A stretch of DNA of 55,338 bases from an uncultured Lachnospiraceae bacterium (GCA_910588865.1 CAJUSJ010000010.1:16159-71496), one strand, 5' to 3'. Shown: positions 15,849 to 25,269, counted from the first letter of the stretch. Numbers and translations: made by a program. Notes: a model not told the origin generated them from the letters alone.

Positions 15849-17954
15849 ATGGCAAAGTATCTGGTAATTGTGGAGTCACCGGCTAAAGTAAAGACGATCA
15901 AAAAGTTTCTGGGTGCCAACTATGAGGTGGACGCTTCCAACGGCCATGTCAGGGATCTGCCTAAAAGTCAGCTGGGTATTGACACGGAGCATGATTATGA
16001 GCCCAAGTATATTACCATTCGGGGGAAGGGCGATATACTGGCAAAGCTGCGCAAGGAAGTAAAGAAGGCGGAAGTGATCTACCTGGCCACGGACCCTGAC
16101 CGGGAAGGGGAAGCCATCTCCTGGCATCTGATGAAAGCCCTGAAGCTGGATGAGGAGAGCGAGAAGAAGGATAAGAAGGTTTACAGGATCAGCTTCAATG
16201 AGATTACAAAAAACGCGGTTAAGAGTTCCCTGAAGACGCCGAGAAAGCTTGACGTCAATCTGGTGGATGCCCAGCAGACCAGAAGGATCCTGGACCGCAT
16301 GGTGGGTTACAGGATCAGTCCTCTTCTGTGGGCAAAGGTCAAGAGGGGCTTAAGCGCGGGAAGGGTGCAGTCCGTGGCCCTTCGTATGATCTGCGACAGG
16401 GAAGAGGAGATCAACGCCTTTATTCCGGAGGAGTACTGGAACCTGGAGGCGGAACTGTTCCAGACAGGAAGCAAGAAGGCCCTGACAGCCAAATTTCATG
16501 GCGACAGCAATGGAAAGCTTCCTATTCACAATAAAGGGGAGCTGGATCAGATCCTGAAGGACCTGGAAGGCGCTGTGTACACCGTGGCTGAGGTGAAAAA
16601 CGGCGAGAGGAACAAAAAAGCCCCACTGCCCTTCACCACCAGCACTCTCCAGCAGGAAGCCTCCAAGACCTTGAATTTTTCTACACAGAAGACCATGCGT
16701 CTGGCACAGCAGCTCTACGAGGGAGTGGAGGTGAAGGGCCACGGTACCATCGGCCTGATCACCTACCTGCGTACAGACTCCACCAGGGTGGCTGAGGAGG
16801 CTGATGCCGCGGCCAGGGACTACATTGAAAAGACTTACGGGGAATCCTATGTGGCCCAGGGGGAATCGGGAAAGAAAAACAGCGGCAAGATCCAGGATGC
16901 CCACGAGGCGATCCGTCCCACTGATATTACCCTTACCCCGGTGAAGGTGAAGGAGTCTCTGCAAAGAGATCTGTTCCGCCTTTATCAGCTGATCTGGAAG
17001 CGGTTTACTGCCAGCAGGATGCGGTCGGCTCTGTACCAGACGGTTTCGGTGAAGGTTCAGGCGGGAAAGTATGATTTTACCCTTTCCGCCTCAAAGCTGG
17101 CTTTTGACGGTTTTATGTCCGTCTATGTCCAGGATGATGAGAAGGAGGAGTCCAACGCGCTTCTCGGAAAACTGGAGAAGGGGATGGAGCTGAGTCTGGG
17201 AAAGTTAAACAGCAGCCAGCATTTCACCCAGCCTCCGGCTCACTATACAGAGGCCTCCCTGGTGAAGGCGCTGGAGGAGCAGGGAATTGGACGTCCCAGC
17301 ACCTACGCGCCCACCATCACCACCATCATCGCCAGGCGGTATGTGGCCAAGGAGAACAAGAACCTGTATATCACAGAGCTGGGCGAGGTGGTAAACCGGA
17401 TCATGAAGGAGAATTTCCCCAGCATTGTGGATCTGCAGTTTACGGCCAACATGGAATATCTCCTGGACAGGGTAGGAGAAGGGTCTGTGGACTGGAAGAC
17501 CGTGGTCCGCAATTTCTATCCGGACCTGGACGAGGCGGTGAAGAAGGCGGAGAAGGAACTGGAGTCCGTGACCATTGCCGACGAGGTGTCTGATGAGATC
17601 TGCGACCACTGCGGACGCAATATGGTGATCAAGTATGGCCCTCACGGAAAGTTCCTGGCCTGCCCGGGATTCCCTGACTGCAAGAACACCAAGCCCTATT
17701 TCGAGAAGATCGGCGTCCCTTGCCCCAAGTGCGGCAAGGAAGTGGTCATCAAGAAGACAAAGAAGGGAAGAAAGTATTACGGCTGTGAGAATAATCCGGA
17801 GTGTGATTTCATGTCATGGCAGAAGCCTTCCACCACAGTCTGTCCGGAGTGCGGCAGCTACATGGTGGAGAAGGGCAATAAACTGCTGTGCGGCAATGAG
17901 CAGTGCGGCTATTCCACAAAATTGCGTGAAAATTCCCAGACAGAGAAAGAATAG
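15849..17954 (+). CDS. topA: DNA topoisomerase I (type IA)
   Basis: A 701-residue enzyme that relaxes negative supercoils. It opens with the Toprim domain (MAKYLVIVESPAKVKTIKKF, then ATDPDREGEAISWHL). The active-site tyrosine is in ITYLRTDSTR (about residue 304). HEAIRPT and GRPSTYAPTI motifs follow. Three C-terminal four-cysteine zinc ribbons begin near CDHCG (about 588), CPKCG and CPECG. GAAGGAG lies before ATG 15849, 13 bases after dprA. The dprA-topA-codY order is standard in Clostridia. Confidence 0.97.
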   Translation: MAKYLVIVESPAKVKTIKKFLGANYEVDASNGHVRDLPKSQLGIDTEHDYEPKYITIRGKGDILAKLRKEVKKAEVIYLATDPDREGEAISWHLMKALKLDEESEKKDKKVYRISFNEITKNAVKSSLKTPRKLDVNLVDAQQTRRILDRMVGYRISPLLWAKVKRGLSAGRVQSVALRMICDREEEINAFIPEEYWNLEAELFQTGSKKALTAKFHGDSNGKLPIHNKGELDQILKDLEGAVYTVAEVKNGERNKKAPLPFTTSTLQQEASKTLNFSTQKTMRLAQQLYEGVEVKGHGTIGLITYLRTDSTRVAEEADAAARDYIEKTYGESYVAQGESGKKNSGKIQDAHEAIRPTDITLTPVKVKESLQRDLFRLYQLIWKRFTASRMRSALYQTVSVKVQAGKYDFTLSASKLAFDGFMSVYVQDDEKEESNALLGKLEKGMELSLGKLNSSQHFTQPPAHYTEASLVKALEEQGIGRPSTYAPTITTIIARRYVAKENKNLYITELGEVVNRIMKENFPSIVDLQFTANMEYLLDRVGEGSVDWKTVVRNFYPDLDEAVKKAEKELESVTIADEVSDEICDHCGRNMVIKYGPHGKFLACPGFPDCKNTKPYFEKIGVPCPKCGKEVVIKKTKKGRKYYGCENNPECDFMSWQKPSTTVCPECGSYMVEKGNKLLCGNEQCGYSTKLRENSQTEKE

Positions 17955-18003
17955 CCCCATTTTTAGGCGAATTAATAAAAAGTGCGAATATTTCCAATAA
18001 GTG

Positions 18004-18032
18004 TTGTTATTTTTTGATATATATGATACAAT
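18004..18032 (+). promoter_or_regulatory. Sigma-A promoter of codY
   Basis: TTGTTA, 17 bases, TACAAT; 61 bases before the codY start. It shows codY can be transcribed independently of topA. Confidence 0.65.
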
Positions 18033-18092
18033 TCTTGTATTACTAATGGTTTGCGGCTCTTTTTTTGCGGGTTAAAAGGAGGTTTTCGAAAA

Positions 18093-18872
18093 ATGAGTGT
18101 GCAGTTACTGGATAAGACAAGAAAAATTGGCAAATTATTGCACAATAATAATTCCAATAAAGTGGTCTTTAATGATATCTGTCAGGTGTTAAGTGAGATT
18201 TTGGATTCCAACATACTGGTCATCAGCAAGAAGGGAAAGGTCCTTGGGATCAGCGCCTGGCCTGGGGTCGATGAGATTGAGGAGCTGATTGATGACCAGT
18301 TGGGGGGATTTATCGATCAGATGCTGAACGAGAGACTGCTGAGCATCCTGTCCACAAAGGAGAATGTGAATCTGGCTACCCTGGGTTTTGCTGATGAGAA
18401 TGTAAAGAAGTACCAGGCCATCATCACCCCCATTGATATCGCGGGGGAGCGTCTGGGAACCCTGTTCATCTACAAGACAGACGCCCAGTATGATATTGAC
18501 GATATTATATTGAGCGAGTATGGGACTACGGTGGTGGGATTGGAGATGATGCGGTCTGTCAATGAGGAGAACGCGGAGGAGACGAGAAAGATCCAGATCG
18601 TAAAGTCAGCCATCAGTACCCTGTCCTTCTCCGAACTGGAAGCGATTACCCACATTTTTGAGGAGCTGGATGGGAACGAAGGGATTCTGGTGGCCAGCAA
18701 GATCGCGGACCGGGTAGGGATCACCCGCTCTGTCATTGTCAACGCTCTCAGGAAGTTTGAGAGCGCGGGGGTGATCGAATCCCGTTCATCAGGTATGAAG
18801 GGAACATACATCAAGGTCCTCAATGACGTTGTGTTTGAGGAACTAAGGCATCTGAAGAATTCCGATACTTAA
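18093..18872 (+). CDS. codY: Global nutritional regulator CodY
   Basis: A 259-residue GTP- and branched-chain-amino-acid-sensing repressor. ATG 18093 has AGGAGG 10 bases upstream and begins MSVQLLDKTRKIGKLL as in other CodY proteins. The N-terminal GAF domain covers about 1-155. The C-terminal winged helix-turn-helix carries the recognition segment ASKIADRVGITRSVIVNALRK (about 203-223) and ends in the conserved GTYIKVLND. No perfect CodY box (AATTTTCWGAAAATT) was seen nearby. Confidence 0.97.
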   Translation: MSVQLLDKTRKIGKLLHNNNSNKVVFNDICQVLSEILDSNILVISKKGKVLGISAWPGVDEIEELIDDQLGGFIDQMLNERLLSILSTKENVNLATLGFADENVKKYQAIITPIDIAGERLGTLFIYKTDAQYDIDDIILSEYGTTVVGLEMMRSVNEENAEETRKIQIVKSAISTLSFSELEAITHIFEELDGNEGILVASKIADRVGITRSVIVNALRKFESAGVIESRSSGMKGTYIKVLNDVVFEELRHLKNSDT

Positions 18873-18886
18873 AAAGGACTGTGAAA

Positions 18887-18911
18887 AAGCCGACAGGTTG
18901 ACTGTCGGCTT
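18887..18911. terminator. Bidirectional terminator between codY and the NusG-II gene
   Basis: Perfect stem AAGCCGACAG / CTGTCGGCTT with a 5-base loop. Flanking A and T runs allow use from both sides of the convergent genes. Confidence 0.75.
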
Positions 18912-19266
18912 ATTCTTCCTCACCTACGATCTTGGCGATCATCAGATTGGGAAGGCAGATGATCATCTCGCCGGAGCGGCTGATGGTTCCCTGATGGATA
19001 CACACTTTGTCCGGGCAGGTGGCATCGGCGATGTGGGCCTGTCCGTTTTCCAGCACCAGAGTATTGGTGCCCCCGTTATGGCCTTGGATAACGAACTCCC
19101 CGTCTTTGCTTAAATCCAGTTCTTCCACAACAACACCATCTACAGACACTTCCACGATTACAGCTGGCTTCCGGTTCATGATCCGGTTGCCGATGTACAA
19201 TCCGCTGGCAACAATGACAATGGCAAGTGCCAGAATAAGGTCGCGCACAGCTTGTTTATCTTTCAT
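18910..19266 (-). CDS. NusG domain II protein (EetA-like)
   Basis: A 118-residue protein with one N-terminal membrane anchor (LILALAIVIVASGLYIGN, about 12-29) and an extracytosolic NusG domain II (about 40-118). The domain carries the conserved ATCPDKVCIHQG cysteine pair and GEMIICLPN. GGAGTG is 9 bases before the ATG at 19266; the longer upstream frame has no ribosome site. Such proteins often sit with Gx-family transporters, FMN-binding proteins and ApbE, all present in this window. As I recall, the EetA protein of flavin-based electron transfer loci is of this type. A role in extracytosolic redox is inferred. Confidence 0.82.
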   Translation of the reverse strand: MKDKQAVRDLILALAIVIVASGLYIGNRIMNRKPAVIVEVSVDGVVVEELDLSKDGEFVIQGHNGGTNTLVLENGQAHIADATCPDKVCIHQGTISRSGEMIICLPNLMIAKIVGEEE

Positions 19267-19327
19267 CTTGTCACTCCTTACATGTTTCGATCCGGGAACC
19301 CTTAAGATCCCCGGGGTTTTCCAAAGA

Positions 19328-19356
19328 AGTATAGCATAACTTGTCCGAAACCGCAA
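19328..19356 (-). promoter_or_regulatory. Sigma-A promoter of the NusG-II gene
   Basis: On the minus strand: TTGCGG, 17 bases, TATACT (plus-strand AGTATA 19328-19333, CCGCAA 19351-19356). Confidence 0.7.
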
Positions 19357-19403
19357 GACCGCCTGTGAACAGTCATGGGGCCAATAGTGTCATCCAGTTG
19401 ATG

Positions 19404-19455
19404 TGAACAGTAACTGGCAGCCAATTACTGTTCAGGTAGGTCCGCGCGCTTGCCG
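19404..19455. repeat. Dispersed intergenic repeat, copy 1
   Basis: TGAACAGTAA (19404-19413) and TTACTGTTCA (19425-19434) form a perfect 10-bp inverted repeat. From 19425 on, about 31 bases (TTACTGTTCAGGTAGGTC, then GCGCGCTTGCCG) recur at 44931-44961 with one mismatch. Confidence 0.75.
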
Positions 19456-19549
19456 GGGATTAAGGAAAATGTAAAATTAAGTAAGAAGTTTCCACCTTGT
19501 ATTTTCTGGAAGAACGGGTAAACTGTATAAGAGAGAAGGAGGTTTGAAC

Positions 19550-21298
19550 ATGAAGAGAGAAAGAAGATTACAATGGTCAGCCATGATCATGGCTGTGGGG
19601 ATATACAGCGGAGTCATGGGCCTGTCAGCTTATGGAGCACCGGAAAACCAGCAGACCACTGCCCAGGCTGCCGCTGTTGAGCGGACAGAGACAGCCCCGG
19701 AGGAGTCCAAACCAGTACTTCCCACAGAGAAGGCGGCCCTGTCCTGTGTCACCGACGGCACCAATGTAAATATCACGGGAACTGTGTCAGGGGACCGGTC
19801 AGATCCCGCGGTTTATGACAATTACTGGTATCTGTTCGAGCTGGAGCCCTATGAGGATGGCCTGGGAGACAGAACCGACTACAAGGCATGGTGGACCAAG
19901 GGAGACGCCATAGCCTGTTCCCTGCCCCTGGGCTTCGGAACCGCTTCTGATAAATTGTATTCCAAGTATGTACTGGCGGTTTATGATGGAGCGAAGTATC
20001 ATGCCATCAGTGCGCCGACTTACATTAATAACCCGGAAGTCCTGGCTAAAAACAAGGCGGATTTTAAGACTCCTCAGACGAAAAAAGGCCTCCTGCTGGA
20101 TGGAAACATGATCGCGGACGCCATGGAGTTGGGAGTTAAGCATACCTCCATCAATATCGCGTTCCATCAGGTGCTGGGGGAGGGGATCGACTACCAGTAT
20201 GATGGAAAGACCTATCATTTTAACAAAGGGCTCATTGAGACCTATGACAAGATTGTGGAGACCATGACCAGCAAGGATATCATGGTGACAGCCATCATCT
20301 TAAACGGGTGGAATGACAACACTCCTCAGCTGTTCCTTCCAGGGGTAAAGAAAAATCAGACCGCTTACTACTACAACTTTAACGCCTCCACGGCGGAAGG
20401 CGTTGAGACCATCAAGGCCGTTGCCTCATTCCTGGCGGAACGGTATTCCGGCGGGAAGAATTCAAAGGGAAAGATTGCCAACTGGGTTATTGGCAATGAG
20501 ATCAACAATGCTCAGGTTTGGAACTATGCGGGCGAGAGGGAACTTGAAGACTACATTAAGGAATACATGAAGGCTTTTCGGGTGTTCTACACAGCCATCA
20601 AGAGCACCAGCAGCAATGACCGCCTGTATTTTTCCACAGACTTCTTCTGGACCGAGCCGGAACCTTCCCTGGTGAAATACGGGGCCAGAGATGTGATCGA
20701 CACGTTCGCCGCCATGGTAAAAGAGGGCGGGGATATTGCCTGGGGACTGGCCTACCACCCGTATCCGGATCCTCTTACGGAGCCGGAGTTCTGGGATGAC
20801 GGCGACACCGGAAGGGCCATTGAGAGCGTGGACACCAGGATCGTCAATTTTAACAATCTGCACATTATGACAGATTATATGAACCGCCAGGAACTGCTGG
20901 GTCCTGACGGCAGGACGCGGCATATCATCTTGTCCGAGCAGGGATTCACATCAAAAAGCGCAACAAGAGGGGATGTGGAGCAGATTCAGGCAGCAGCCAT
21001 GGCTTATGCCTACTATATCGCGGACAGCAACCCTTATATTGACGCCATTTTGATGAACCGGCAGGTGGATAATGTAGATGAGACCAACACATCCGTGGCC
21101 CTGGGACTGTGGCAGTGTGACATGTCATCCCCCGCGGTGGTCAAGGCTACCATGAGAAAGCCTGTGTGGACCGTGTTCCGGGTCATTGACAGAAAAAGCT
21201 CTTTGGAGTACACAGAGTTCGCGAAAGAGATCATCGGCATTGAGAAGTGGTCCGATGTGATTCCCAATTTTAAATGGAAAAGATATGAGAATCCCTAA
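19550..21298 (+). CDS. Secreted DUF5722 glycosidase-like protein
   Basis: ATG 19550 has GAAGGAGG 7 bases upstream. The product is 582 residues with an N-terminal signal peptide (WSAMIMAVGIYSGVMGLSAYGA) and a linker rich in A, T, E and P. A beta-rich domain (about 65-170) precedes a TIM-barrel part of the DUF5722 kind. Two glutamates lie where clan-A glycosidases keep acid/base and nucleophile: WVIGNEINN (about E317) and ILSEQGF (about E463). It probably acts outside the cell on a glycan, but the substrate is unknown. It stands between the NusG-II and FMN-domain genes in its own unit. Confidence 0.8.
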   Translation: MKRERRLQWSAMIMAVGIYSGVMGLSAYGAPENQQTTAQAAAVERTETAPEESKPVLPTEKAALSCVTDGTNVNITGTVSGDRSDPAVYDNYWYLFELEPYEDGLGDRTDYKAWWTKGDAIACSLPLGFGTASDKLYSKYVLAVYDGAKYHAISAPTYINNPEVLAKNKADFKTPQTKKGLLLDGNMIADAMELGVKHTSINIAFHQVLGEGIDYQYDGKTYHFNKGLIETYDKIVETMTSKDIMVTAIILNGWNDNTPQLFLPGVKKNQTAYYYNFNASTAEGVETIKAVASFLAERYSGGKNSKGKIANWVIGNEINNAQVWNYAGERELEDYIKEYMKAFRVFYTAIKSTSSNDRLYFSTDFFWTEPEPSLVKYGARDVIDTFAAMVKEGGDIAWGLAYHPYPDPLTEPEFWDDGDTGRAIESVDTRIVNFNNLHIMTDYMNRQELLGPDGRTRHIILSEQGFTSKSATRGDVEQIQAAAMAYAYYIADSNPYIDAILMNRQVDNVDETNTSVALGLWQCDMSSPAVVKATMRKPVWTVFRVIDRKSSLEYTEFAKEIIGIEKWSDVIPNFKWKRYENP

Positions 21299-21304
21299 AA
21301 CTAA

Positions 21305-21333
21305 TTGAAGTGTCATGGGAAATATGATAAAAT
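21305..21333 (+). promoter_or_regulatory. Sigma-A promoter of the multi-FMN gene
   Basis: TTGAAG, 17 bases, TAAAAT; 44 bases before ATG 21377. Confidence 0.65.
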
Positions 21334-21376
21334 GTACATTATCGTCAGCAAAAAAATGTACAGGAGGAGTATAGGA

Positions 21377-23032
21377 ATGACACAGAAAGAAAAGGGGTAT
21401 GTAGGCCTTGGGGTGATGCTGGTACTGGCGGCAGGTACGGTGTTTGGTTCAGAGCCTTTATATAAGGCCATTGATACCATGTCGGCGGAGAAGGTGGATT
21501 ACACGCCGGGAACCTATGTAGGCGCTGCCCAGGGATTTGGCGGAGAGGTAGTGGCCACGGTAACTGTGGGTGCTGCTGGCATTGAGAGCGTGGAATTGAC
21601 CGGAGCGGGAGAGACCCCGGCTATCGGAGGGGCGGCCTTAGAGCAGCTGCCAAGTTTGTTTGTGGAAAACAATTCTTCAAGAGTGGATGCGGTGGCGGGG
21701 GCTACCATCAGCAGCAACGCTGCCATGGAGGCTGTACAGCAGGCTCTTGACCAGGCTTCCGGGAAGATCGGGGTCATAGAGAGAACAGAGGAACCCGGGG
21801 AGACAGAGGCCGAGACAGAAGCCAAGAAGGACAAAGCGCCGGCGGCGGCTGACTATACGCCTGGAACCTACGAGGGAACGGCCCAGGGCTTTGGAGGAGA
21901 GATCAAGGCCGTGGTGACCATCGGAGCTTCCGGGGCCATTGAATCCGTAGAGCTGACCGGAGACGGGGAGACCCCAGGACTGGGTCTGGATGCCTTAAAG
22001 ACCCTTGCGCCTGCTTTTGAGGAGGCAGGCTCCGCTGACATTGACGGAGTGTCAGGCTGCACCGTGACCAGCAACGCTGCCATGGAGGCGGTCCAGGCGG
22101 CTCTGGACCAGGCGGCCGGGGGAGCTGGAGAGGCTTCAGGCCAGGCGGCTGACACAGGAGACTTAAAGACCTATGAGGGAACGGCCCAGGGCTTTGGAGG
22201 AGAGATCAAGGCCGCAGTGACCATCGGAGCTTCCGGGGCCATTGAATCCGTAGAGCTGACCGGAGACGGGGAGACCCCAGGACTGGGTCTGGATGCCTTA
22301 AAGACCCTTGCGCCTGCTTTTGAGGAGGCAGGCTCCGCTGACATTGACGGAGTGTCAGGCTGCACCGTGACCAGCAACGCTGCCATGGAGGCGGTCCAGG
22401 CGGCTCTGGACCAGGCGGCGGCAGACGGAGATGGAAATGACAAGGAAGAAGCGGCTAATGCCGGAGACTTAAAGACCTATGAGGGGACAGCCCAGGGCTT
22501 TGGAGGAGAGGTTAAGGCCGTGGTTGCCATGGACGGCGCTGTTATCAAGTCCGTGGAGCTGACCGGAGACGGCGAAACCCCTGGTCTGGGCCTGGACGCT
22601 TTAGAGCCCCTTGCTTTAGCTTTTGAGGAGGCAGGCTCCGCTGATATTGACGGGGTGTCCGGCTGTACCGTCACCAGCAACGCTGCCATGGAGGCAGTGC
22701 GGGCAGCTCTGGATCAGGCGGCGGCAGATGGCGGGGAGACCACAACCGGTGACAATGGAGGGAGCTACAAACCGGGAACCTATGAGGGAACGGCCCAGGG
22801 CTTTGGAGGAGAGATCAAGGCCGTGGTGACCATCGGAACTTCCGGGGCCATTGAATCCGTGGAGCTGACCGGAGATGACGAGACTCCTGGTCTTGGCTTA
22901 GATGCTTTAAAGACCCTTGCTCCCGCTTTTGAGGAGGCAGGCTCCGCTGAGATCGACGGGGTGTCCGGCTGTACCATCACCAGCAGCGCGGCCATGGAGG
23001 CTGTGGGGGCTGCTTTGGATCAGGCACAGTAA
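21377..23032 (+). CDS. Membrane-anchored protein with five tandem FMN-binding domains
   Basis: ATG 21377 has AGGAGG upstream, giving 551 residues. An N-terminal membrane segment (GYVGLGVMLVLAAGTVFG) is followed by five FMN-binding domains beginning near residues 42, 160, 266, 368 and 464. Each opens with Y.G.AQGFGGE and ends with the flavin attachment motif: AGATISSNAA in domain 1, SGCTVTSNAA in 2-4, SGCTITSSAA in 5. The threonine of that motif is the residue ApbE joins to FMN. Linkers are rich in E, T, A and D. PplA-like proteins usually have one or two such domains. A chain of five flavins could carry electrons across the cell wall. Flavinylation and function are inferred. Confidence 0.88.
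   Translation: MTQKEKGYVGLGVMLVLAAGTVFGSEPLYKAIDTMSAEKVDYTPGTYVGAAQGFGGEVVATVTVGAAGIESVELTGAGETPAIGGAALEQLPSLFVENNSSRVDAVAGATISSNAAMEAVQQALDQASGKIGVIERTEEPGETEAETEAKKDKAPAAADYTPGTYEGTAQGFGGEIKAVVTIGASGAIESVELTGDGETPGLGLDALKTLAPAFEEAGSADIDGVSGCTVTSNAAMEAVQAALDQAAGGAGEASGQAADTGDLKTYEGTAQGFGGEIKAAVTIGASGAIESVELTGDGETPGLGLDALKTLAPAFEEAGSADIDGVSGCTVTSNAAMEAVQAALDQAAADGDGNDKEEAANAGDLKTYEGTAQGFGGEVKAVVAMDGAVIKSVELTGDGETPGLGLDALEPLALAFEEAGSADIDGVSGCTVTSNAAMEAVRAALDQAAADGGETTTGDNGGSYKPGTYEGTAQGFGGEIKAVVTIGTSGAIESVELTGDDETPGLGLDALKTLAPAFEEAGSAEIDGVSGCTITSSAAMEAVGAALDQAQ
21872..22419 (+). repeat. Near-identical tandem coding repeat (FMN domains 2 and 3)
   Basis: Bases 21872-22116 and 22175-22419 match over 245 bases except two adjacent changes (GTG versus GCA codon), with a period of 303. 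Domains 4 and 5 are clearly related but more diverged at DNA level. This points to recent duplication or gene conversion, and the copy number may vary between strains. Confidence 0.9.
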
Positions 23033-23090
23033 CCCATACCCTGTTTTTTGCGGGCCAGAGCTTTCACAGTGAAACATAAAATCAACCTAT

Positions 23091-23120
23091 GAACAGGCAG
23101 CGGCGACTGCCTGTTCTTTT
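23091..23120 (+). terminator. Rho-independent terminator after the multi-FMN gene
   Basis: Perfect stem GAACAGGCAG / CTGCCTGTTC, 6-base loop, then TTTT. It lies only 20 bases before the next gene, so some read-through probably supplies that gene. Confidence 0.75.
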
Positions 23121-23140
23121 ATGACAGGAGCAGATCACAT

Positions 23141-23659
23141 ATGAATTCAAAAAGTACAGGAACCTGGGTGGCCACATATGGGATGCTGATCGGGCTGGCC
23201 TTTATCTTCAGCTATGTGGAAGCCATTATTCCCATCCCCATTCCCATCCCCGGAGTCAAACTGGGGCTTGCCAATCTGGTAACCATTGTTGGACTTTACA
23301 CTGTGGGGGTCAAAGGAACGGTGGCGGTTTCCCTCATAAGGATTGTTCTTGTGGGCTTTACTTTCGGCAATGCCTCCAGCATGATCTACAGCCTTGCCGG
23401 CGGCGGCCTGAGTCTGATCCTCATGATCCTGGCAAAGAAGCTTAACTGGTTCAGCCAGATCGGGGTCAGCATCATCGGCGGCATTGGACACAATATTGGT
23501 CAGATCTCCATCGCGGCCCTGGTGGTACAGACAGCGGGAGTATTTTACTATCTCCCCTTTTTGATGGTGGCAGGCGTCGTGGCGGGGGCTGTGGTGGGGC
23601 TTCTGGGAGGGCTTGTGACAGTGAGAATCCGAAGATTTGTAAAAAAAGCAGATAAATAA
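23141..23659 (+). CDS. Gx transporter family membrane protein (EetB-like)
   Basis: A 172-residue integral membrane protein with about five helices. It has the ECF-S-like signature GVKLGLANLVTIVGLY and the glycine-rich RIVLVGFTFGNASSMIYSLAGG typical of the family, formerly named heptaprenyl diphosphate synthase component I (PF07456 type). ACAGGAG precedes ATG 23141. It follows the multi-FMN gene and, as I recall, matches EetB of flavin-based electron transfer loci. Whether it transports a flavin or quinone precursor or passes electrons is not settled by sequence. Confidence 0.85.
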   Translation: MNSKSTGTWVATYGMLIGLAFIFSYVEAIIPIPIPIPGVKLGLANLVTIVGLYTVGVKGTVAVSLIRIVLVGFTFGNASSMIYSLAGGGLSLILMILAKKLNWFSQIGVSIIGGIGHNIGQISIAALVVQTAGVFYYLPFLMVAGVVAGAVVGLLGGLVTVRIRRFVKKADK

Positions 23660-23766
23660 TAGGGATTTCCATGTTTTTTGGGCCGGGGATATATTATAAT
23701 AGAGGCAAGCTTAGGCAGTCAGAGGAAACTGTCACGCTGATCAATGAGATGGGAGGCTTTATAAAG

Positions 23767-25269
23767 ATGGTAAATCACGGGATTAAGAAACTTGTGCGGT
23801 ATGGGTTGGATACGGGGCTGATCACGGAAGTGGACCGGGTCTATGCCACAAATCAGCTTCTGGATGTGCTGGGACTGGACGAATACGAGGAGCCGGGACC
23901 TGTGGAAGGGCCCATAGAGCTGGAAAAAGTGCTGGGAGAGCTTCTGGACTATGCCTGTGAGAACGGGCTCCTTGTGGAGGACAGCATCACCTACCGGGAC
24001 CTTTTTGATACGAAGCTGATGAACTGCCTGATGCCCCGGCCGGTGGAGGTGGTCCATTGGTTCTGGAAGCATTATCAGGAGTCTCCCAGAAAGGCGACGG
24101 ATTACTTTTATAAGTTGAGCCAGGATTCAGACTATATCAGGAGATACCGGGTGTGTAAGGATATCAAATGGGTGGCCAAGTCCAAATACGGCCACCTGGA
24201 TATCACCATCAACCTGTCAAAGCCGGAGAAGGACCCAAAGGCCATTGCCGCCGCCAAGCTGGCAAAGCAGAGCGGATATCCCAAATGTCTTCTGTGCATG
24301 GAGAACGTAGGCTACAGAGGGCGGGCCAACCATCCGGCGAGAAACAACCACCGGGTTATCCCCATCAATATAAACGACAGCCCGTGGGGATTCCAGTACT
24401 CCCCTTATGTGTATTACAATGAGCACTGTATCGTGTTCAACGGACAGCATGTGCCCATGAAGATTGAGAGGGCCACATTTGTCAAGCTGTTTGATTTTGT
24501 GGAGCTGTTCCCCCATTATTTCCTGGGTTCCAACGCGGATCTGCCTATTGTTGGCGGCTCCATCTTAAGCCATGACCATTTCCAGGGAGGCCATTACACC
24601 TTTGCCATGGCCAAGGCTCCCATGGAGAAGAAGTTTCAGATGAAGGACTTTGAGGATGTGGAGGCAGGCATTGTCCACTGGCCCATGTCGGTTGTCCGTC
24701 TCAGGGCAAAGGACTCGGACCGCCTGGTGGACCTGGGGGAGATTATCCTGAAGGCCTGGAGGGGCTATACAGATGAGGAGGCCTTTATCCTGGCGGAGAC
24801 AGACGGGGAGCCTCACAACACCATAACTCCTATCGCGAGAAAGAACGGGGAGTTCTTTGAACTGGATCTGGTGCTGCGCAACAATATTACCACAGAGGAG
24901 TTCCCTCTGGGTGTGTACCACCCTCACCAGGAGCTGCACCACATCAAGAAGGAAAATATCGGCCTGATTGAGGTTATGGGACTGGCGGTGCTGCCGTCCA
25001 GGCTCAGGGAGGAGCTGGCTCTTCTGGGAGAGTACATTGTGGAGGGTAAGGACATCCGCTCCAATGATGTTATCGAAAAACACGCGCGGTGGGTGGAGGA
25101 GTTCCTTCCAAAATATGAGAATGTGACAAAGGACAACGTGGAGGAGATCTTGAGAGACCAGGTGGGCCTGGTGTTTGAGAGAGTGCTGGAGGACGCTGGT
25201 GTCTACAAGTGCACGCCAGAGGGACGGAAATTCTTTGAGCGGTTTTTGAGGTCCGCGGGATTCCGTTGA
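23767..25269 (+). CDS. galT: UDP-glucose--hexose-1-phosphate uridylyltransferase (type 2 GalT)
   Basis: A 500-residue enzyme of the Leloir pathway: galactose-1-phosphate plus UDP-glucose gives UDP-galactose plus glucose-1-phosphate. The long Firmicutes form is shown by its length and the motifs YPKCLLCMENVGYRGR, NHPARNNHRVI and SILSHDHFQGGHYTFAM (catalytic His region), then EPHNTITPIAR and VYHPHQELHHIKKENIG. ATG 23767 is chosen for GGGAGG 10 bases upstream; the frame reaches back to 23671 without a better start. It neighbours the alpha-galactosidase cluster, so it probably handles galactose released there. galK and galE are not in the window. Confidence 0.95.
   Translation: MVNHGIKKLVRYGLDTGLITEVDRVYATNQLLDVLGLDEYEEPGPVEGPIELEKVLGELLDYACENGLLVEDSITYRDLFDTKLMNCLMPRPVEVVHWFWKHYQESPRKATDYFYKLSQDSDYIRRYRVCKDIKWVAKSKYGHLDITINLSKPEKDPKAIAAAKLAKQSGYPKCLLCMENVGYRGRANHPARNNHRVIPININDSPWGFQYSPYVYYNEHCIVFNGQHVPMKIERATFVKLFDFVELFPHYFLGSNADLPIVGGSILSHDHFQGGHYTFAMAKAPMEKKFQMKDFEDVEAGIVHWPMSVVRLRAKDSDRLVDLGEIILKAWRGYTDEEAFILAETDGEPHNTITPIARKNGEFFELDLVLRNNITTEEFPLGVYHPHQELHHIKKENIGLIEVMGLAVLPSRLREELALLGEYIVEGKDIRSNDVIEKHARWVEEFLPKYENVTKDNVEEILRDQVGLVFERVLEDAGVYKCTPEGRKFFERFLRSAGFR

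Noticed and set aside
21514..22995. Series of similar antisense open frames across the FMN-domain gene
   Set aside because: They repeat because the coding strand repeats. They lack ribosome sites and mirror each domain.
21872..22995. Possible CRISPR-like repeat array
   Set aside because: The repeats are about 300 bases long, in frame and protein-coding, with no spacer structure.
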